Below, in pieces: positions 54,551-64,000 of a DNA stretch of 64,000 bases. The notes under the pieces were generated by a model, which saw only the letters and a program-made list of their open reading frames with translations, was not told the origin of the DNA and did not search any database. A program made the position numbers and the translations under genes. Source of the stretch: UA16 sp002292325 (GTDB lineage: Bacteria > Bacteroidota > Bacteroidia > Flavobacteriales_D > Sanyastnellaceae); contig CALSRC010000001.1 of NCBI GenBank assembly GCA_943788645.1, positions 510,961 through 574,960 of the forward strand. Reading direction: 5' to 3'. How positions within the stretch are numbered: position 1 is the stretch's first letter; every line of letters starts with the position of its first letter.

Positions 54551-56028
54551 TCAAGTAGTGCTTTTGGTCGCAATTTGAATGACCAATCGATACAAAGGAC
54601 GAAAGAGAAAAACATGGGTTACGTATCCAAAAAAGACGAGTCCAAAAACAAAAATGGAATCATTTTGAAATGACCCCCAAGGCTCTAAGACGATGAAAGT
54701 GACTCCCGGGATAAAGAGTAGATTTTTGCTAAATGAAGACGGAAGGTTTTTTATGCTGCGCATGATGAGTCCTCCTGCCATTCCGAATCCAAGAAGCAAA
54801 AGCCACATCCAATAACCGAAATCAATGAAGTGCTCGCAGTAATGTCCAAGGCTAAATGAGGAATTATCTGAGACTAGAAATCCCGTATATTTCTCAACCT
54901 TGGCTCCATCATCTTTAACGCCTTTGTTGGGATTGAGGAATCGAGGGATCAGTGCGAAATTGAGATTGGAGGAAAGCAACCTCCCATTTTCATGGGCTAT
55001 TTGTTCCGGCACCTGGTTGAGGGTCAGGGCAAAAAATTCCAAGTAGCCGACCCTTCGGAGCGTTGAAAAGATCAGGGCATTTTCCTCGTCGGTTTGAAGC
55101 TGCTCGGCGACGTCAAGAGACCCTGAGAAATAATCTTGGCTTAGTTCGAAAAACTTGTTCAGGGCAGCTACACGGCCGATGCGTACGCCCTGTCCTTGAA
55201 GTCCTCCTGCCAGGGATTCTTGACCGATTAGATGCGCTCGATACATGGGTTTTATTGCTTGCCAGAGCAAAAGAACATTGCCCAATATCAAACTGAGAAA
55301 CAAAATTCGAATGACAATCTTGCGATTCAATGCCTCAGCAATTCCAAACGCTATGAAAGCGGCATACGCCACGATTTTCCATTCGCTGAAAAAACTATAA
55401 AAGCTCAGAATGGTGACAACCCCTATAAACAGAATGAATAATTTATTGACTTCTTGCAATACGGATTGCCTCAGACAGATTGCAATCAAAATGACAACAG
55501 AAATTTGATTCAAATAAGTGACAAATTGATACAAACTTCCCACTTGTGAGATGAAGGTCCCGATTACCGCGGTTATTGGGCCCATTGCGATATAAGCCAG
55601 AATCATTCTTTCGAGTGATAGGTTTTGTGCCACTGCCCGCAGTTTTGGCAGGCTTGTATGCTTAGCTTTTTTGAAATAGCGGTAAAAACCAAAGTGGACC
55701 GCATACAAACCTACTGCGCTCAGCCAATAAGCCTCTCTTCCGGTTCCGTGAAGCAGCTCATTCAGTGTGAGATTTTGGACATTGGCCTCTATGATGTTCG
55801 TACTGATTTCAATGTAAGGGATTAGGAACAATAGCAGTGCTACAGGCGGTACGTTTTTGCGCCAATATGCATGGAGGAGAACCTTCAATTGTGCAATGGC
55901 AAAAACACTTTCCAAAGGATTGCTTGTGAGCATCAAAATCAGCGCCAACAGCAAGAGAATCGGTTCAGAAATCCCAAATCTACCGGGGGAGGCAAGATGT
56001 CGTATTCACCACCTTTCACCGCTTTCAT
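54551..56028 (-). CDS. Wzy-like oligosaccharide repeat-unit polymerase, one apparent frameshift
   Basis: About 491 residues with ten to twelve helices and little charge outside the loops, as in O-antigen polymerases. ATG 56028 (MKAVKGGEYDILPPPVD) overlaps the upstream GT stop in ATGA, but near 55985 (in GATTTGGG) the frame shifts to ISEPILLLLALILML, which then stays open to the end. A large external loop (about 330-400) contains the LAGGLQGQGVRIGR and HEN-type segments. Sequence identity to named Wzy proteins cannot be judged, since this class is highly diverged; topology and the gene neighbourhood support the call. Confidence 0.72.
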
Positions 56029-57138
56029 TTCAATGTGTTTTTCAAGGCAGTAGAAAATCGTTCAGGATCCCAATTCCGGATGTGTTGAACTATTGCTTCG
56101 CCATCGGATTGTGAACGAGATCCATCACGCATCGCATCGGCCCAAAGGCTTGATTTCTGCGCTGGAATGATCCGACCAAACGGTTGTCCTTCCACCAAAT
56201 CCTCCGCACACCCCACCCGATCGGAAACAATGACACGACAACCGCAGGCCAGAGCCTCATTGACGGCCAATCCCCAGGTTTCCCCCGGCCCTCGTGATGG
56301 CAAACAAAAGACATCCGCAACTCGATACCAAATGGGCATTTTGGATTGGTTTTGAAACCCCACGAAATGGATGTTGGGATGGCGTCAAATCGCTCCTTTA
56401 GTGCGTCTTCAAGCATGCCAGATCCCACATAAATCAAATGGGCTTGGGACTGGAGCGACGCAAAGGCTTCCGCCAACTCAATAGGCTGTTTTTTGGCTTC
56501 CAATTTTCCCGCAAACAGAAAAACCGTCGCCTCTGAGTCGATTTCCAACTCATTGCGAATGTCCAGCGCTTCCTTCTTTTCGCTCCTCATCGTCTTTCAT
56601 GAAGAACTCATTGTCCACAGCATGCGGCGCGTAGGTCAGTTGGTCTTCTTTGAGTCCGCACCAAAGGAAATACCGCTTGTTGGCTTGGCCCACATAAAAT
56701 GCGCGATCGACAAATCGATAAACCCAGTTGAGGGAGAGTTTCCTCAGGGTACGCTTCCAGAATGGCAAAGGGTCGAGGAGGGTCGAATCACCGCGAAACC
56801 ACACCGGCACCGAACCATGGAAGTGGCGCATCGCGGCTAAGTGGCCGTCAAAGTTCCAACCGTAGACGAGCAGCGCGCTGGGGTTGAAGGATTCGATGGC
56901 TGCCATCAATTGGTTGCGGCCCGATTTTTCCTTTGGCATCGAAGGATTCATTCAGATAACCTTCTGTCAACGGCACGTCCCATGTCACCTCCTGACCGAA
57001 GTCCTTGTCGAATCGGACTTGCTCGGTTTTTTTGGAATAAAACACCTTGAGATCAATCGACTCTTCCTGCGCCAGCATCCGGAACAACGGAGCGTTGTAC
57101 TGAATGGGGTGGGTGCTGAGGATGGCGAGGCGTTTCAT
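56025..57138 (-). CDS. family 4 glycosyltransferase, three apparent frameshifts
   Basis: About 370 residues when reconstructed. ATG 57138 starts MKRLAILSTHPIQYNAPLFR, a common GT4 opening. The frame shifts near 56927 (a run of five A on the coding strand: GKSGRNQLMAAIES), near 56578 (to KEALDIRNELEI) and near 56368 (to HFVGFQNQSKMPIWY). Catalytic features: VFLFAGKLEAKKQPIELAEA and FCLPSRGPGETWGLAVNEAL, with the final Glu pair. It ends overlapping the polymerase start. The four in-order fragments cover the whole family without gaps, so this is one gene. Confidence 0.85.
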
Positions 57139-57151
57139 GCGGCAAAGGTCG

Positions 57152-58405
57152 TCATTGAATTTGTTCGATTCCAGCAATGAGGTTTTTGGCGCTTTGCTCC
57201 GCGGTATGGGGTTGCAACGCTTTCAGATCAGGTGACCATGGAGCGTGAGGTTGGACAAATCGTTCCAAGGCATCCGCAAGCAGTGCCACGGTTTCTTGTT
57301 GGTCCGTGGCGGGATGAAACGGAACATAAAAGTCAGCGGCATTGCACGCTTCAAGTATGGATTTCCCTTCGCTTTCAGCATGGAAGAAAGCCATCGTCCG
57401 CGGCGCAGTAACCAAACATTGAAAGACTTTCGAAGGGGAATAGTGTGCCTCGAGCGATCCCATGACGATGGCTCCAGCCGATTCCCGAAGCATCTGTTGC
57501 ACCTCGAGATACGGCTGTCGCACCGCAATTTCTCGGGCGATTTTTTGCAATTCGAACTCCTCAATGAGGCTGGTGATGCTCGGTAGTTCGGGGTTGTTGG
57601 TTCCGACGAACAAAAACTCCACGTCGGCTGGAATGGCACTGCGGTTGACCGCTTGCGCCAAGCCTTGAAACCAAAGTCGAAACAGCGGCGCGCCCAATTG
57701 CCAATAGGCTCCAGCGTAGATAAAGGTGCGTTTGCCCTCTGTGAAGGGTGCCTGGAATTTTGGCAATTCGATTTGGTGATCGCGCATGCTGAATCCCAAT
57801 TGACACGTGGGGGTGGGCAAACGTTTCAATCGACCATTGCGTTGGCGGACCCCCTCAATGTATCCCTCAGAAATGCCGGACACCAGCGCAACATTGCGCA
57901 ACGCGATGGGCTCCAACAAACGAGCAAGTAAAACGGTCGCGGTCGCGCGATTCAGTCCTTTTTGCGCTTTGGAGAGGGAATAGACCCATGGGTCCTGGTA
58001 ATCCACACCGAAAGGAACGCCGTGCCTCCGACTCAATGAAGTGCCCATGAGCGTGGGGTAATAGGAGGGAACCGAGAACCAAATAAAGTCATACGATTTT
58101 GAAGCGAGGAGCCGTTGTGCTTCTTGTTTGATCGCCTTATATCCCCGGAGTCCGATGTCGCCGATGACGCGCTTTCCAGCGATTTTCTTCACCGGACGTG
58201 CCCGTACCTTGATGACTTCCATGCCGGGCTTGACCAGTTGCTCGGATGCTGCGGATAGTTGCTCTTCGTGATCGTGCTCGTCAACGGTCAAGACCGTCGG
58301 TTTCCACCCCAACGCTTCCAGTTCATTCGCAATCAAGCGCACCCGGTGCACCCCTACCAAATTCGAGGGCGGCCAATGCGGGTAAATGATGAGGATGCGC
58401 TTCAT
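57152..58405 (-). CDS. family 4 glycosyltransferase
   Basis: A 417-residue intact GT4 from ATG 58405 (MKRILIIYPHWPPSNLVGV). The N-terminal fold has PPSNLVGVHRVRLIANELEA and GWKPTVLTVDEHDHE; DFIWFSVPSYYPTLMG and FGVDYQDPWVYSLSK lie before the domain boundary; TFIYAGAYWQLG starts the C-terminal half. The end (ASAAIVMGS-like AGAIVMGSLEAHYSPSKVFQ) differs from the usual EGFGLPxxEAM motif. Its start overlaps the stop of the upstream GT in ATGA. The closest comparison is with exopolysaccharide GT4 genes; sugar unknown. Confidence 0.85.
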   Translation of the reverse strand: MKRILIIYPHWPPSNLVGVHRVRLIANELEALGWKPTVLTVDEHDHEEQLSAASEQLVKPGMEVIKVRARPVKKIAGKRVIGDIGLRGYKAIKQEAQRLLASKSYDFIWFSVPSYYPTLMGTSLSRRHGVPFGVDYQDPWVYSLSKAQKGLNRATATVLLARLLEPIALRNVALVSGISEGYIEGVRQRNGRLKRLPTPTCQLGFSMRDHQIELPKFQAPFTEGKRTFIYAGAYWQLGAPLFRLWFQGLAQAVNRSAIPADVEFLFVGTNNPELPSITSLIEEFELQKIAREIAVRQPYLEVQQMLRESAGAIVMGSLEAHYSPSKVFQCLVTAPRTMAFFHAESEGKSILEACNAADFYVPFHPATDQQETVALLADALERFVQPHAPWSPDLKALQPHTAEQSAKNLIAGIEQIQ

Positions 58406-59595
58406 GGCTTGATAGCTTGATGAACGAACCCCACCAACACCTCCGACTCCACCTCCCAATTCAATGCTGTATCCCCGAGTTGCCAGGCACGTTGTCGTTT
58501 TTGGAGGAGTTCGTCCCTCTTCTCAAAGGCCACTCCCAGAGCGTCTGCAATGGTCTTCGGCTCGTTCAAATCAATCAACTCACCCGCATCAGGAAACTCG
58601 CGCAAAAACTGCTCTTGAGCAGGGGTTTTGGAAATGAGCATGTGGCAACCCGCGAGGGCAAAAGAATACAACTTGTTCGTCGGCAAATTTCGCGTTTTCA
58701 GTTGTCGGCACTTCCAAGGCCAACCCAATTTCATGCTCCGCGATGAATGCAAAAAGGGCGGATTCCGGCATTGGAGGATGCAGCGTGATTTGATGCAATT
58801 CCGAAGGAACACTTCCAAGCAAATGTTGCTGCACGTCATCCGAACACAATCCCAAAACATTCAACTGTATGGGAACGTTTTTCGCGCGTTGCATGCCCTG
58901 CAAAAACTCCGCTAGACCTCGATCCAAGCCAACCACTTGTGAGAACCAAATGATTTTGAGTGGCCCCGATTGTGAACTGGGTTGGGTGGGCTGGTTTTTC
59001 TTAGAAAAAGCATTGTTCACTGTCGCGACTTGATGCTGCGGATACAATGTCTCATACGTTTTAGCAATCAACGGGCTTGCCGCTGTCATTGCCGTGATTT
59101 GAGGGATGCAGTCATCCTCCAGTTTCTGGACGCGCAGACTTTCCTGAGAACCAATGCGGAATTCACCCCGGTGGTAATCTTCCGCATCGAAGAGCACGGG
59201 GATGTTGAGTTTATTCGCCCATCGTCCACCAGAGGCCCCAGTGCTCCGGGGTTGTGCCCAATGACCAGGTCAGGTTTCCAGGCCAACCCACGGGCGACAT
59301 ACTCGCTATAGCTGCGGCACATGGCATACTTCGTCATTCCGATTTTTTCGGCAAGCTTGCGCGTGAGTCGACTGACGAAATAAGTGAATTTGGCTTCTTC
59401 TGGATGTCCGCCAATGCGTTCCCATGTCCATTGAACCTGCTCAAAAATTTCAGCATCTGCATTCGACGCCCAATGTGTTTTGAATGCGTACAAAGCATGC
59501 ACAGTATATCCTTTAGAGGCTAGAGCATCAGCCGCCTTCCGCATTCGCGGATTGCTGCTTGGCTGACTTGTTGTAAGGATGAGGATGCGCGACAT
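58402..59595 (-). CDS. family 4 glycosyltransferase, two apparent frameshifts
   Basis: About 397 residues when reconstructed. ATG 59595 gives MSRILILTTSQPSSNPRMRK and KPDLVIGHNPGALGPLVDDG; near 59219 the frame shifts to ANKLNIPVLFDAEDYHRGEF, and near 58692 to NLPTNKLYSFALAGCHMLIS, then KTPAQEQFLREFPDAGELID. LFDAEDYHRGE and NKLYSFALAG are characteristic of a GT4 subgroup in Bacteroidota polysaccharide loci. An alternative ATG (59598) overlaps the stop of the preceding GT2. The stop overlaps the next GT start in ATGA. Confidence 0.85.
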
Positions 59596-60560
59596 CATTC
59601 GGACTTCAGTCGCTGTTTTAGAAGTCTCAGTTGCACGAGGAACTTCCAACCGAAAATCGAGCATATGGTTTTAGCTACGGCACTTTCGGCTACATCATTA
59701 TGCCGATTGGGACGGCCGTAATGCTTGATTTTCGCCCGCGCTTTTTTGCTGCAAGTTCCGGAACCAGCGGATACACCCGATAAATGAACCCCATGTACTG
59801 ATTCGAGATCAGCGTTTTGATGGCAGAGTCATTGCCCAATTGCAAAACTGCTTGCTCAAAACTTTCAACCGAAGCGAAAAGGGACGGAGCTTTGTGTGGC
59901 TTGAATTGCGAAACGGAGCCGTGCATTTCGGAGCGGTAATACACCCTGCTCTGTGGTTCGAAAATCACTCCGTTGCTGGCCAAGATGGCACGCGTGAAGT
60001 ATTCTCCGTCTTGGTTGATGAGGAGCGATTCGTCCCAAGGCTGAATGCTATCGAACAATTGACGAGAGGCCAGCCACCCGGCAGGGATTAACATGCGCTC
60101 AGCGAGGAGCCATTCTCTGGGAGAGGACTGAACCGGTACGTGGCTCCATGCGCCTTTCTCCTCTGGCCACAGGTGTGTCAAATCACCTGCGAATCTGCGC
60201 CATTTGCTCGCGATGAGGTGCTGCGGGTTTTGATTGAGGAGTTTGAGCTGCGCTTCCAACTTTCTTTCACCGAGCAAGTCATCAGCGTCTAGCCATTGGA
60301 TGGCATCGCCTTTGAGCGAGGCTTAGCGAGTGGTTCCGGGCCGAGCAGGCGCCTTTGGTTGGATTGTCTTCGAGGATGATGTGGATTTCGGGATGTTTGG
60401 CTTGAAAGCGCTCGACCACTCCCCGAGTGTCATCCTCACTGTGGTCGTTGATCACGATGATTTCCTCAATGCAATCGCGGCCTTGTTGAACGCAACTCGC
60501 CAGAGTCTCGCCAATGAATTCAGCGGCGTTGTAAGCGGGTATGAGGATGGAGGCTTTCAT
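59595..60560 (-). CDS. family 2 glycosyltransferase, two apparent frameshifts
   Basis: About 321 residues. ATG 60560 starts MKASILIPAYNAAEFIGETL, then EEIIVINDHSEDDT and GACSARNHSLS. Near 60312 the frame shifts to KGDAIQWLDADDLLGERK (DxD motif in LDADD). Near 59744 a six-A run on the coding strand seems one base short: the intact reading would continue KARAKIKHYGRPNRHNDVAE and end WKFLVQLRLLKQRLKSE at 59595, where the stop overlaps the next start. LINQDGEYFTRAIL is the ED/xEY acceptor-site region. It is coupled to a 52-codon ORF upstream by an ATGA overlap. Confidence 0.84.
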
Positions 60561-60715
60561 GCAAAGGCGTCTTTAACCAACTCAACCCATGTTTTTCCCG
60601 TTGCTTTTTTCAATCGGAACGTGTCTTTGATGCTATTTCGTTTGAACGAATAAAGGACGGTGCGCGCCAACCTTCGTTCGAGTTTTTTCACGAGGTTCGC
60701 CTGTTCTGTTCTCAT
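60557..60715 (-). CDS. 52-residue basic protein between glycosyltransferase genes
   Basis: A short open frame from ATG 60715 to a TGA that overlaps the ATG of the next GT2 gene by 4 bases. It begins 4 bases after the stop of the preceding GT2 gene (60720). The product (MRTEQANLVKKLERRLARTV, then LKKATGKTWVELVKDAFA) is rich in Lys/Arg and predicted helical with no signal peptide. No family recognised. Its exact fit between two genes and the ATGA coupling support translation; alternatively it is the tail of the preceding GT2 after another frameshift. Confidence 0.5.
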   Translation of the reverse strand: MRTEQANLVKKLERRLARTVLYSFKRNSIKDTFRLKKATGKTWVELVKDAFA

Positions 60716-60719
60716 CCTG

Positions 60720-61441
60720 TTAGCGGACACGCTTCGCCTTGAGCACTTTTTCGAGGCCGAGCAGCTGGATACTTGAACGGCCCACAGCGGGTCGGCTCGA
60801 TGCTAAGTCATTGCTCTGTTGGTCTTCATGCTCTCGCCACAGTCCCGGACCCGCGGACATGATGGACATGGGATACAAGGCGCACTTAGTATGTGCCACA
60901 GTTCGAAATCCCCGACCATGTTGGTTCCCGGAAAACCCGCCAACTTCCTCGAAAACATCTCGTTTCATGATCGCATTGATGGGGGATCTTCCAAAAACCG
61001 GATGTTTCCAGAGTAATGAGCTGCGTATGTTTCAGCGGGTTGCAATACAATCGGAAAAAGTGGCTTATTGGGTCCGTAATCGAACAAGCCAAATCCCGCT
61101 TCCGGAAACGTTTCCATCGCGTCAACCATGATATCGACCATGAAGCGCCCATGCATGTCATCGGCATCGAGGTACTTGATGTATTTTCCTGTAGCGTAAG
61201 AAGCGGCTTGATTCCGATTGGGATAATCGCCCAGATTCGTTTCGTTTTGATACACGCGAATGCGAGCGTCCTTGGCAGCATAGGATTGCGCCAAAGCAAC
61301 TGACCCGTCAGTGGACCCATCATCTACGATGATGTGCTCATAGGCTTGAAAATGCCCATTCTGAACACTCTCGATGCATTCAGCGAGGTATTTCTCCCGG
61401 TTGTAGACCGTGGTGAGGATGCTGATGGTGGGAGAGTTCAT
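60720..61441 (-). CDS. family 2 glycosyltransferase, three apparent frameshifts
   Basis: About 240 residues. ATG 61441 starts MNSPTISILTTVYNREKYLA, then HIIVDDGSTDGSVALAQSYA and KYIKYLDADDMHGRFM with the DxD. Near 60983 (a CCCCC run) the frame shifts from EDPPSMRS to INAIMKRDVFEEVGGFSG; near 60923 to NMVGDFELWHILSA; and near 60882 back to LYPMSIMSAGPGLWREHEDQ. The reconstructed product is a normal GT2. Its start overlaps the stop of the GT32-like gene (ATGA). Confidence 0.82.
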
Positions 61442-62298
61442 GCTTCGCTTCCTTTGAGTTTTCCTGAAATACTATTTCTAACCCATCGGAGTCGCTCTTT
61501 AATTTTCACCCAAAGATTCCGTTCGGGAATTTCCCATGAATGCGTCCAATAGTTGATGCAGAAAGTGCTCTCATTCATCAGTGTTACAGGAAGCTTTTTA
61601 TCCACCATGCGATTTCGTAAATGCGTGTTCAATTCTTCAGGAGATAAAGTAGTCCAGTCGATGGGGTAAATCGCTTGGGCTTCCAAGATGCTTATTTCTG
61701 CGGATTCAGTCCCGATGCTGTCACAGATTTCAGGCACGAAACTTTGGATGTGATCCAAGCATTCATCTGTACTCAATCCTTTGTAAGAATAAAAGCAAGA
61801 TGTCAGCAGGGCTGGTCCCGTGAGGTATTCCGCGCCATCGAAACCTTTGCTATTGCGAAATCGTTTTTCCGCCTCTGCAAGAACGTAGGCCCAAAAGCGA
61901 TCTTGTATGGTTCCAGCGTACAAGAACGCGTTTGGGATGTGTTGGCCACTTGCTTTGTTGGCGAGGGATCCGAGCACAATGCCACGGGTTTGTTCAGCAG
62001 GCAAATCAAATGGTGCAACGGCTTCTGCATCAAGATCGGAGTAAAGTCCTCCGTCAAAAAACATAAAAATGATTCTGAAGATATCCACACGTTGGATTTG
62101 TGCTTGGTACTTGGTGAAGGTGGATTTGTGAAATTTGGGCAGATGCTGCTTGACGTAGGTGTCCAAAAATTGGTCATCTACCAGGCTGTAATTCCAAAGA
62201 GGGTTTTGTGCTTGCCAAGATTCGCTACTGATCCTAAAAAGCGGATTGGCGTCACTTAAATCTTCTGTTTTCCAAGTTTGGATAATGTTTTGAATCAT
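61438..62298 (-). CDS. GT32-like capsular polysaccharide glycosyltransferase
   Basis: A 286-residue protein from ATG 62298 (MIQNIIQTWKTEDL), the classical beginning of OCH1/TcdA-like GT32 enzymes (IPKxIHQTW-type). The DxD motif is in FMFFDGGLYSDLDAEAVAPF (about 80-99). The segment GTIQDRFWAYVLAEAEKRF and YLTGPALLTSCFYSY (TGP motif) follow. It is intact and AT-richer than its neighbours. It probably adds a hexose during repeat-unit assembly. It lies 11 bases after the reconstructed end of the upstream GT2 gene. Confidence 0.87.
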   Translation of the reverse strand: MIQNIIQTWKTEDLSDANPLFRISSESWQAQNPLWNYSLVDDQFLDTYVKQHLPKFHKSTFTKYQAQIQRVDIFRIIFMFFDGGLYSDLDAEAVAPFDLPAEQTRGIVLGSLANKASGQHIPNAFLYAGTIQDRFWAYVLAEAEKRFRNSKGFDGAEYLTGPALLTSCFYSYKGLSTDECLDHIQSFVPEICDSIGTESAEISILEAQAIYPIDWTTLSPEELNTHLRNRMVDKKLPVTLMNESTFCINYWTHSWEIPERNLWVKIKERLRWVRNSISGKLKGSEA

Positions 62299-62309
62299 AG
62301 TGGATACAA

Positions 62310-63204
62310 TTAACGCTTGATTGGCTTCAATAAGGGGCGAAAAAGACCTTTCCAATAGTTTAGCTGAAAAACAACCGAGGGCCTGATGATTCCCGCCTGA
62401 ATCGCATGATGAAAAATAGATTTTTCCTCGCAGCTTTGTGACAGTTCGACACTCCTGAATTCATAGGCGACTTTTCAACGACCGAAATTCGCTTTTGGAG
62501 ATTGGTTTTTGCGCTCTGCGCTGGTAGGCTTGGATTTGAGCGAGCCGAGAATACTGTGCGGCCAAAACGCCATTTCCGCCTTGGGAAATCCCACGGGAAT
62601 GATTGCGGTAATGGTAGCAGATTTCAGGCACGAAGTTCATGGCCCCAACTTCATCGAGTCTCAAAATCAGATCATGGTCCATTGCACGCCTCAATTTTCC
62701 ATTCAGGCCGCCACTGGCCGTGTATTTTTCACGAGGAAACACCAAGAAGTTGAAAATAGAATGCAGCTGATGGAATACAGGTAGATCTGGATTCAAGGGT
62801 TTAGCGTGTTCTCTCTTCTGAATCGGAGTCATACCTGAATCACAGTCCATGCATTCGGAATAATGCAATGCTGCGCTCGGTTCTTGATGGTATGCAGCCA
62901 ACATGGTCTCAAGCGCCTTCGCAGGCAGGGTGTCGTCTGCTCCGATGAGCCCAATCAAGGGGTTTTGGCCAGCTTCAATGCCGGTTTTGAAGGCATGCGT
63001 TGCACCCGCGTTGACCTGCAGCCGCATGAGTGTGATTTGATTGTTGCCTTCAAACGCGTTCAAGAAAGCATCGCTGTCGTCTGTACTGCAGTCATCCACG
63101 ATATACAAGTGCCATGATTGATGGGTCTGGGCGCGGAGCGATTCGACCAGCGCAGGCAGATACATTCCATTGTTGTAATTGGCGACGACCAGATCGAATT
63201 TCAT
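62310..63204 (-). CDS. family 2 glycosyltransferase, apparent frameshift near 3' end
   Basis: The first 247 residues are an intact GT2: FDLVVANYNNGMYLPALVES, LYIVDDCSTDDSDAF, LIGLIGADDTLPAKALETML and RAMDHDLILRLDEVGAM. A stop appears at 62461, but one base away the frame continues EFRSVELSQSCEEKSIFHHA, ending YWKGLFRPLLKPIKR at 62310, about 50 residues later and 11 bases before the next start. That matches the tight packing of the cluster, so a frameshift near 62463 is likely. Its start overlaps the stop of the aminotransferase gene (TGATG). Confidence 0.78.
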
Positions 63205-64000
63205 CAGGATAGTTTTCGCACAACCGTTTCAATCTCCTCATCCCGCAGCTCCCCAAACATCGGAAGCGACAGGATGCGTTCACAGGCTCCAGCGGCGACG
63301 GGATAGTCGGATGCAGGAGTGTTCAAGTGCTGGTAACAATCCATGGCCGGCAGGGGCGTGGGGTAGTGGATTGCATTGCCAATTCCTTGTTCCGTGAGAT
63401 GCAATGCAAGTGCATCGCGGTCGGGTGATTGGACAACGTACAGGTGGTAGACGTGCTTGCTGTTTTCAGGCGTTTGAGGAAGAGCCAGGGAGGAATGATC
63501 GTTCAGCAGTTCGTCATAGCGAGCGGCGGCGGCAATGCGTTCATCCGTCCAAGTGTTGAGGTGTTTTAATTTGACGGAAAGCACCGCTGCGTGCATCCCA
63601 TCCATGCGCGAGTTCCGGCCTTCCAACACGTGGGTGTGTTTTTGCGGTTGGCCGTGGTTGGCGATGATCCGCGCTTTCTCGGCGATGTCGGAGCGATTGG
63701 TCACCATGGCCCCTGCATCACCATATGCACCCAAGTTTTTCCCTGGGTAGAAACTGAAGCTGGCACAGTCGCCAAAGGTGCCGACCTTTTGGCCATTCAC
63801 TTCGGCGCCATGGGCTTGAGCGCAATCTTCCAAAACGAAGAGGTTGTGCCGCTTTGCAATGTCCATGATCACCGGCATGTTGGCGGGACAACCGTACAAG
63901 TGCACCGGAATGATGCCTTTGGTGCAGGGCCGTGATCTTTGCTTCAATCAGCGAAGGGTTGATGCAATACGTCGTCATCGATGTCAACGAAGACGGGTGT
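63204..64000 (-). CDS. DegT/DnrJ/EryC1 family sugar aminotransferase (partial, frameshifted)
   Basis: The C-terminal two thirds of a PLP-dependent nucleotide-sugar aminotransferase, continuing past the window end. The PLP lysine is in SFYPGKNLGAYGDAGAMVTN (about residues 85-105 of the visible part), preceded by GCPANMPVIMDIAKRHNLFV and EDCAQAHGAEVNGQKVG. At the window edge PVFVDIDD reads in one frame, TYCINPSLIEAKITA in a second (shift near 63971) and KGIIPVHLYG in a third (near 63926). The product is an amino sugar nucleotide for the glycan cluster it heads. The N-terminus is outside the window. Confidence 0.87.

Overview
The window comes from a Bacteroidota chromosome, probably a Flavobacteriales-like marine or aquatic lineage. 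The evidence is a split caa3-type cytochrome oxidase accessory cluster with two subunit III genes, a CarboxypepD-reg/TonB receptor paired with a PorV-family protein, promoter-like TTTG/TAnnTTTG motifs and few purine-rich ribosome binding sites. Most of the DNA is of medium to high G+C for this phylum; a few segments are clearly AT-richer. No tRNA, rRNA, CRISPR array or insertion sequence was recognised.

Layout. 1-6.0 kb (minus): respiratory cluster ctaB, two coxIII-type genes, coxIV, a tandem SCO protein, DUF420, a small CxxC membrane protein and an OmpA-type lipoprotein cut by the window edge. 6.0-14.3 kb (minus): envelope polysaccharide and membrane genes (two Wzi-like barrels around a WecA/MraY-type phosphosugar transferase, GDP-fucose synthase, an ABC permease, a GT2 and a flippase-like protein). 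14.3-24.3 kb: housekeeping genes on both strands (ruvC, ddl, purK, an MscS channel, thyA, a folA-type DHFR, a HupE/UreJ protein, yidD, a His-rich lipoprotein with an Asp-box sialidase-fold protein, HIT, greA). 24.4-33.5 kb (minus): a three-gene outer-membrane operon (TonB receptor, 1389-residue secreted protein, PorV-like protein) with a promoter candidate and an intrinsic terminator. 33.5-38.5 kb: an O-acyltransferase (MBOAT plus SGNH-like partner) and a DUF255 thioredoxin-fold protein. 38.6-47.6 kb: glyA, an AT-rich insert (methyltransferase, SDR, GT56-like transferase), spoT/relA, fumarylacetoacetase, purA. 47.7-64 kb (all minus): GMC oxidoreductase, aldo/keto reductase, Fur-type regulator, cysC-cysN-cysD, DUF2061 and a dense polysaccharide biosynthesis cluster (GTs, a Wzy-like polymerase, a DegT aminotransferase running off the end).

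Two themes stand out. First, the window is rich in surface-glycan functions: sugar transfer, polymerisation, acylation, probable PAPS supply and outer-membrane assembly. Second, at least 21 apparent single-base frameshifts lie in 12 genes, all right of about 36.5 kb and many in short homopolymers, while none was seen to the left. They hit genes normally essential or conserved (glyA, spoT), so sequencing or assembly error is the simplest explanation. Frameshifted genes are given here as whole reconstructed loci. The most interesting biology is the AT-rich insert at the 3' end of glyA, flanked by a 29-bp duplication of the glyA terminus, the tandem SCO protein with a dead first domain, and the TonB/large-protein/PorV trio.
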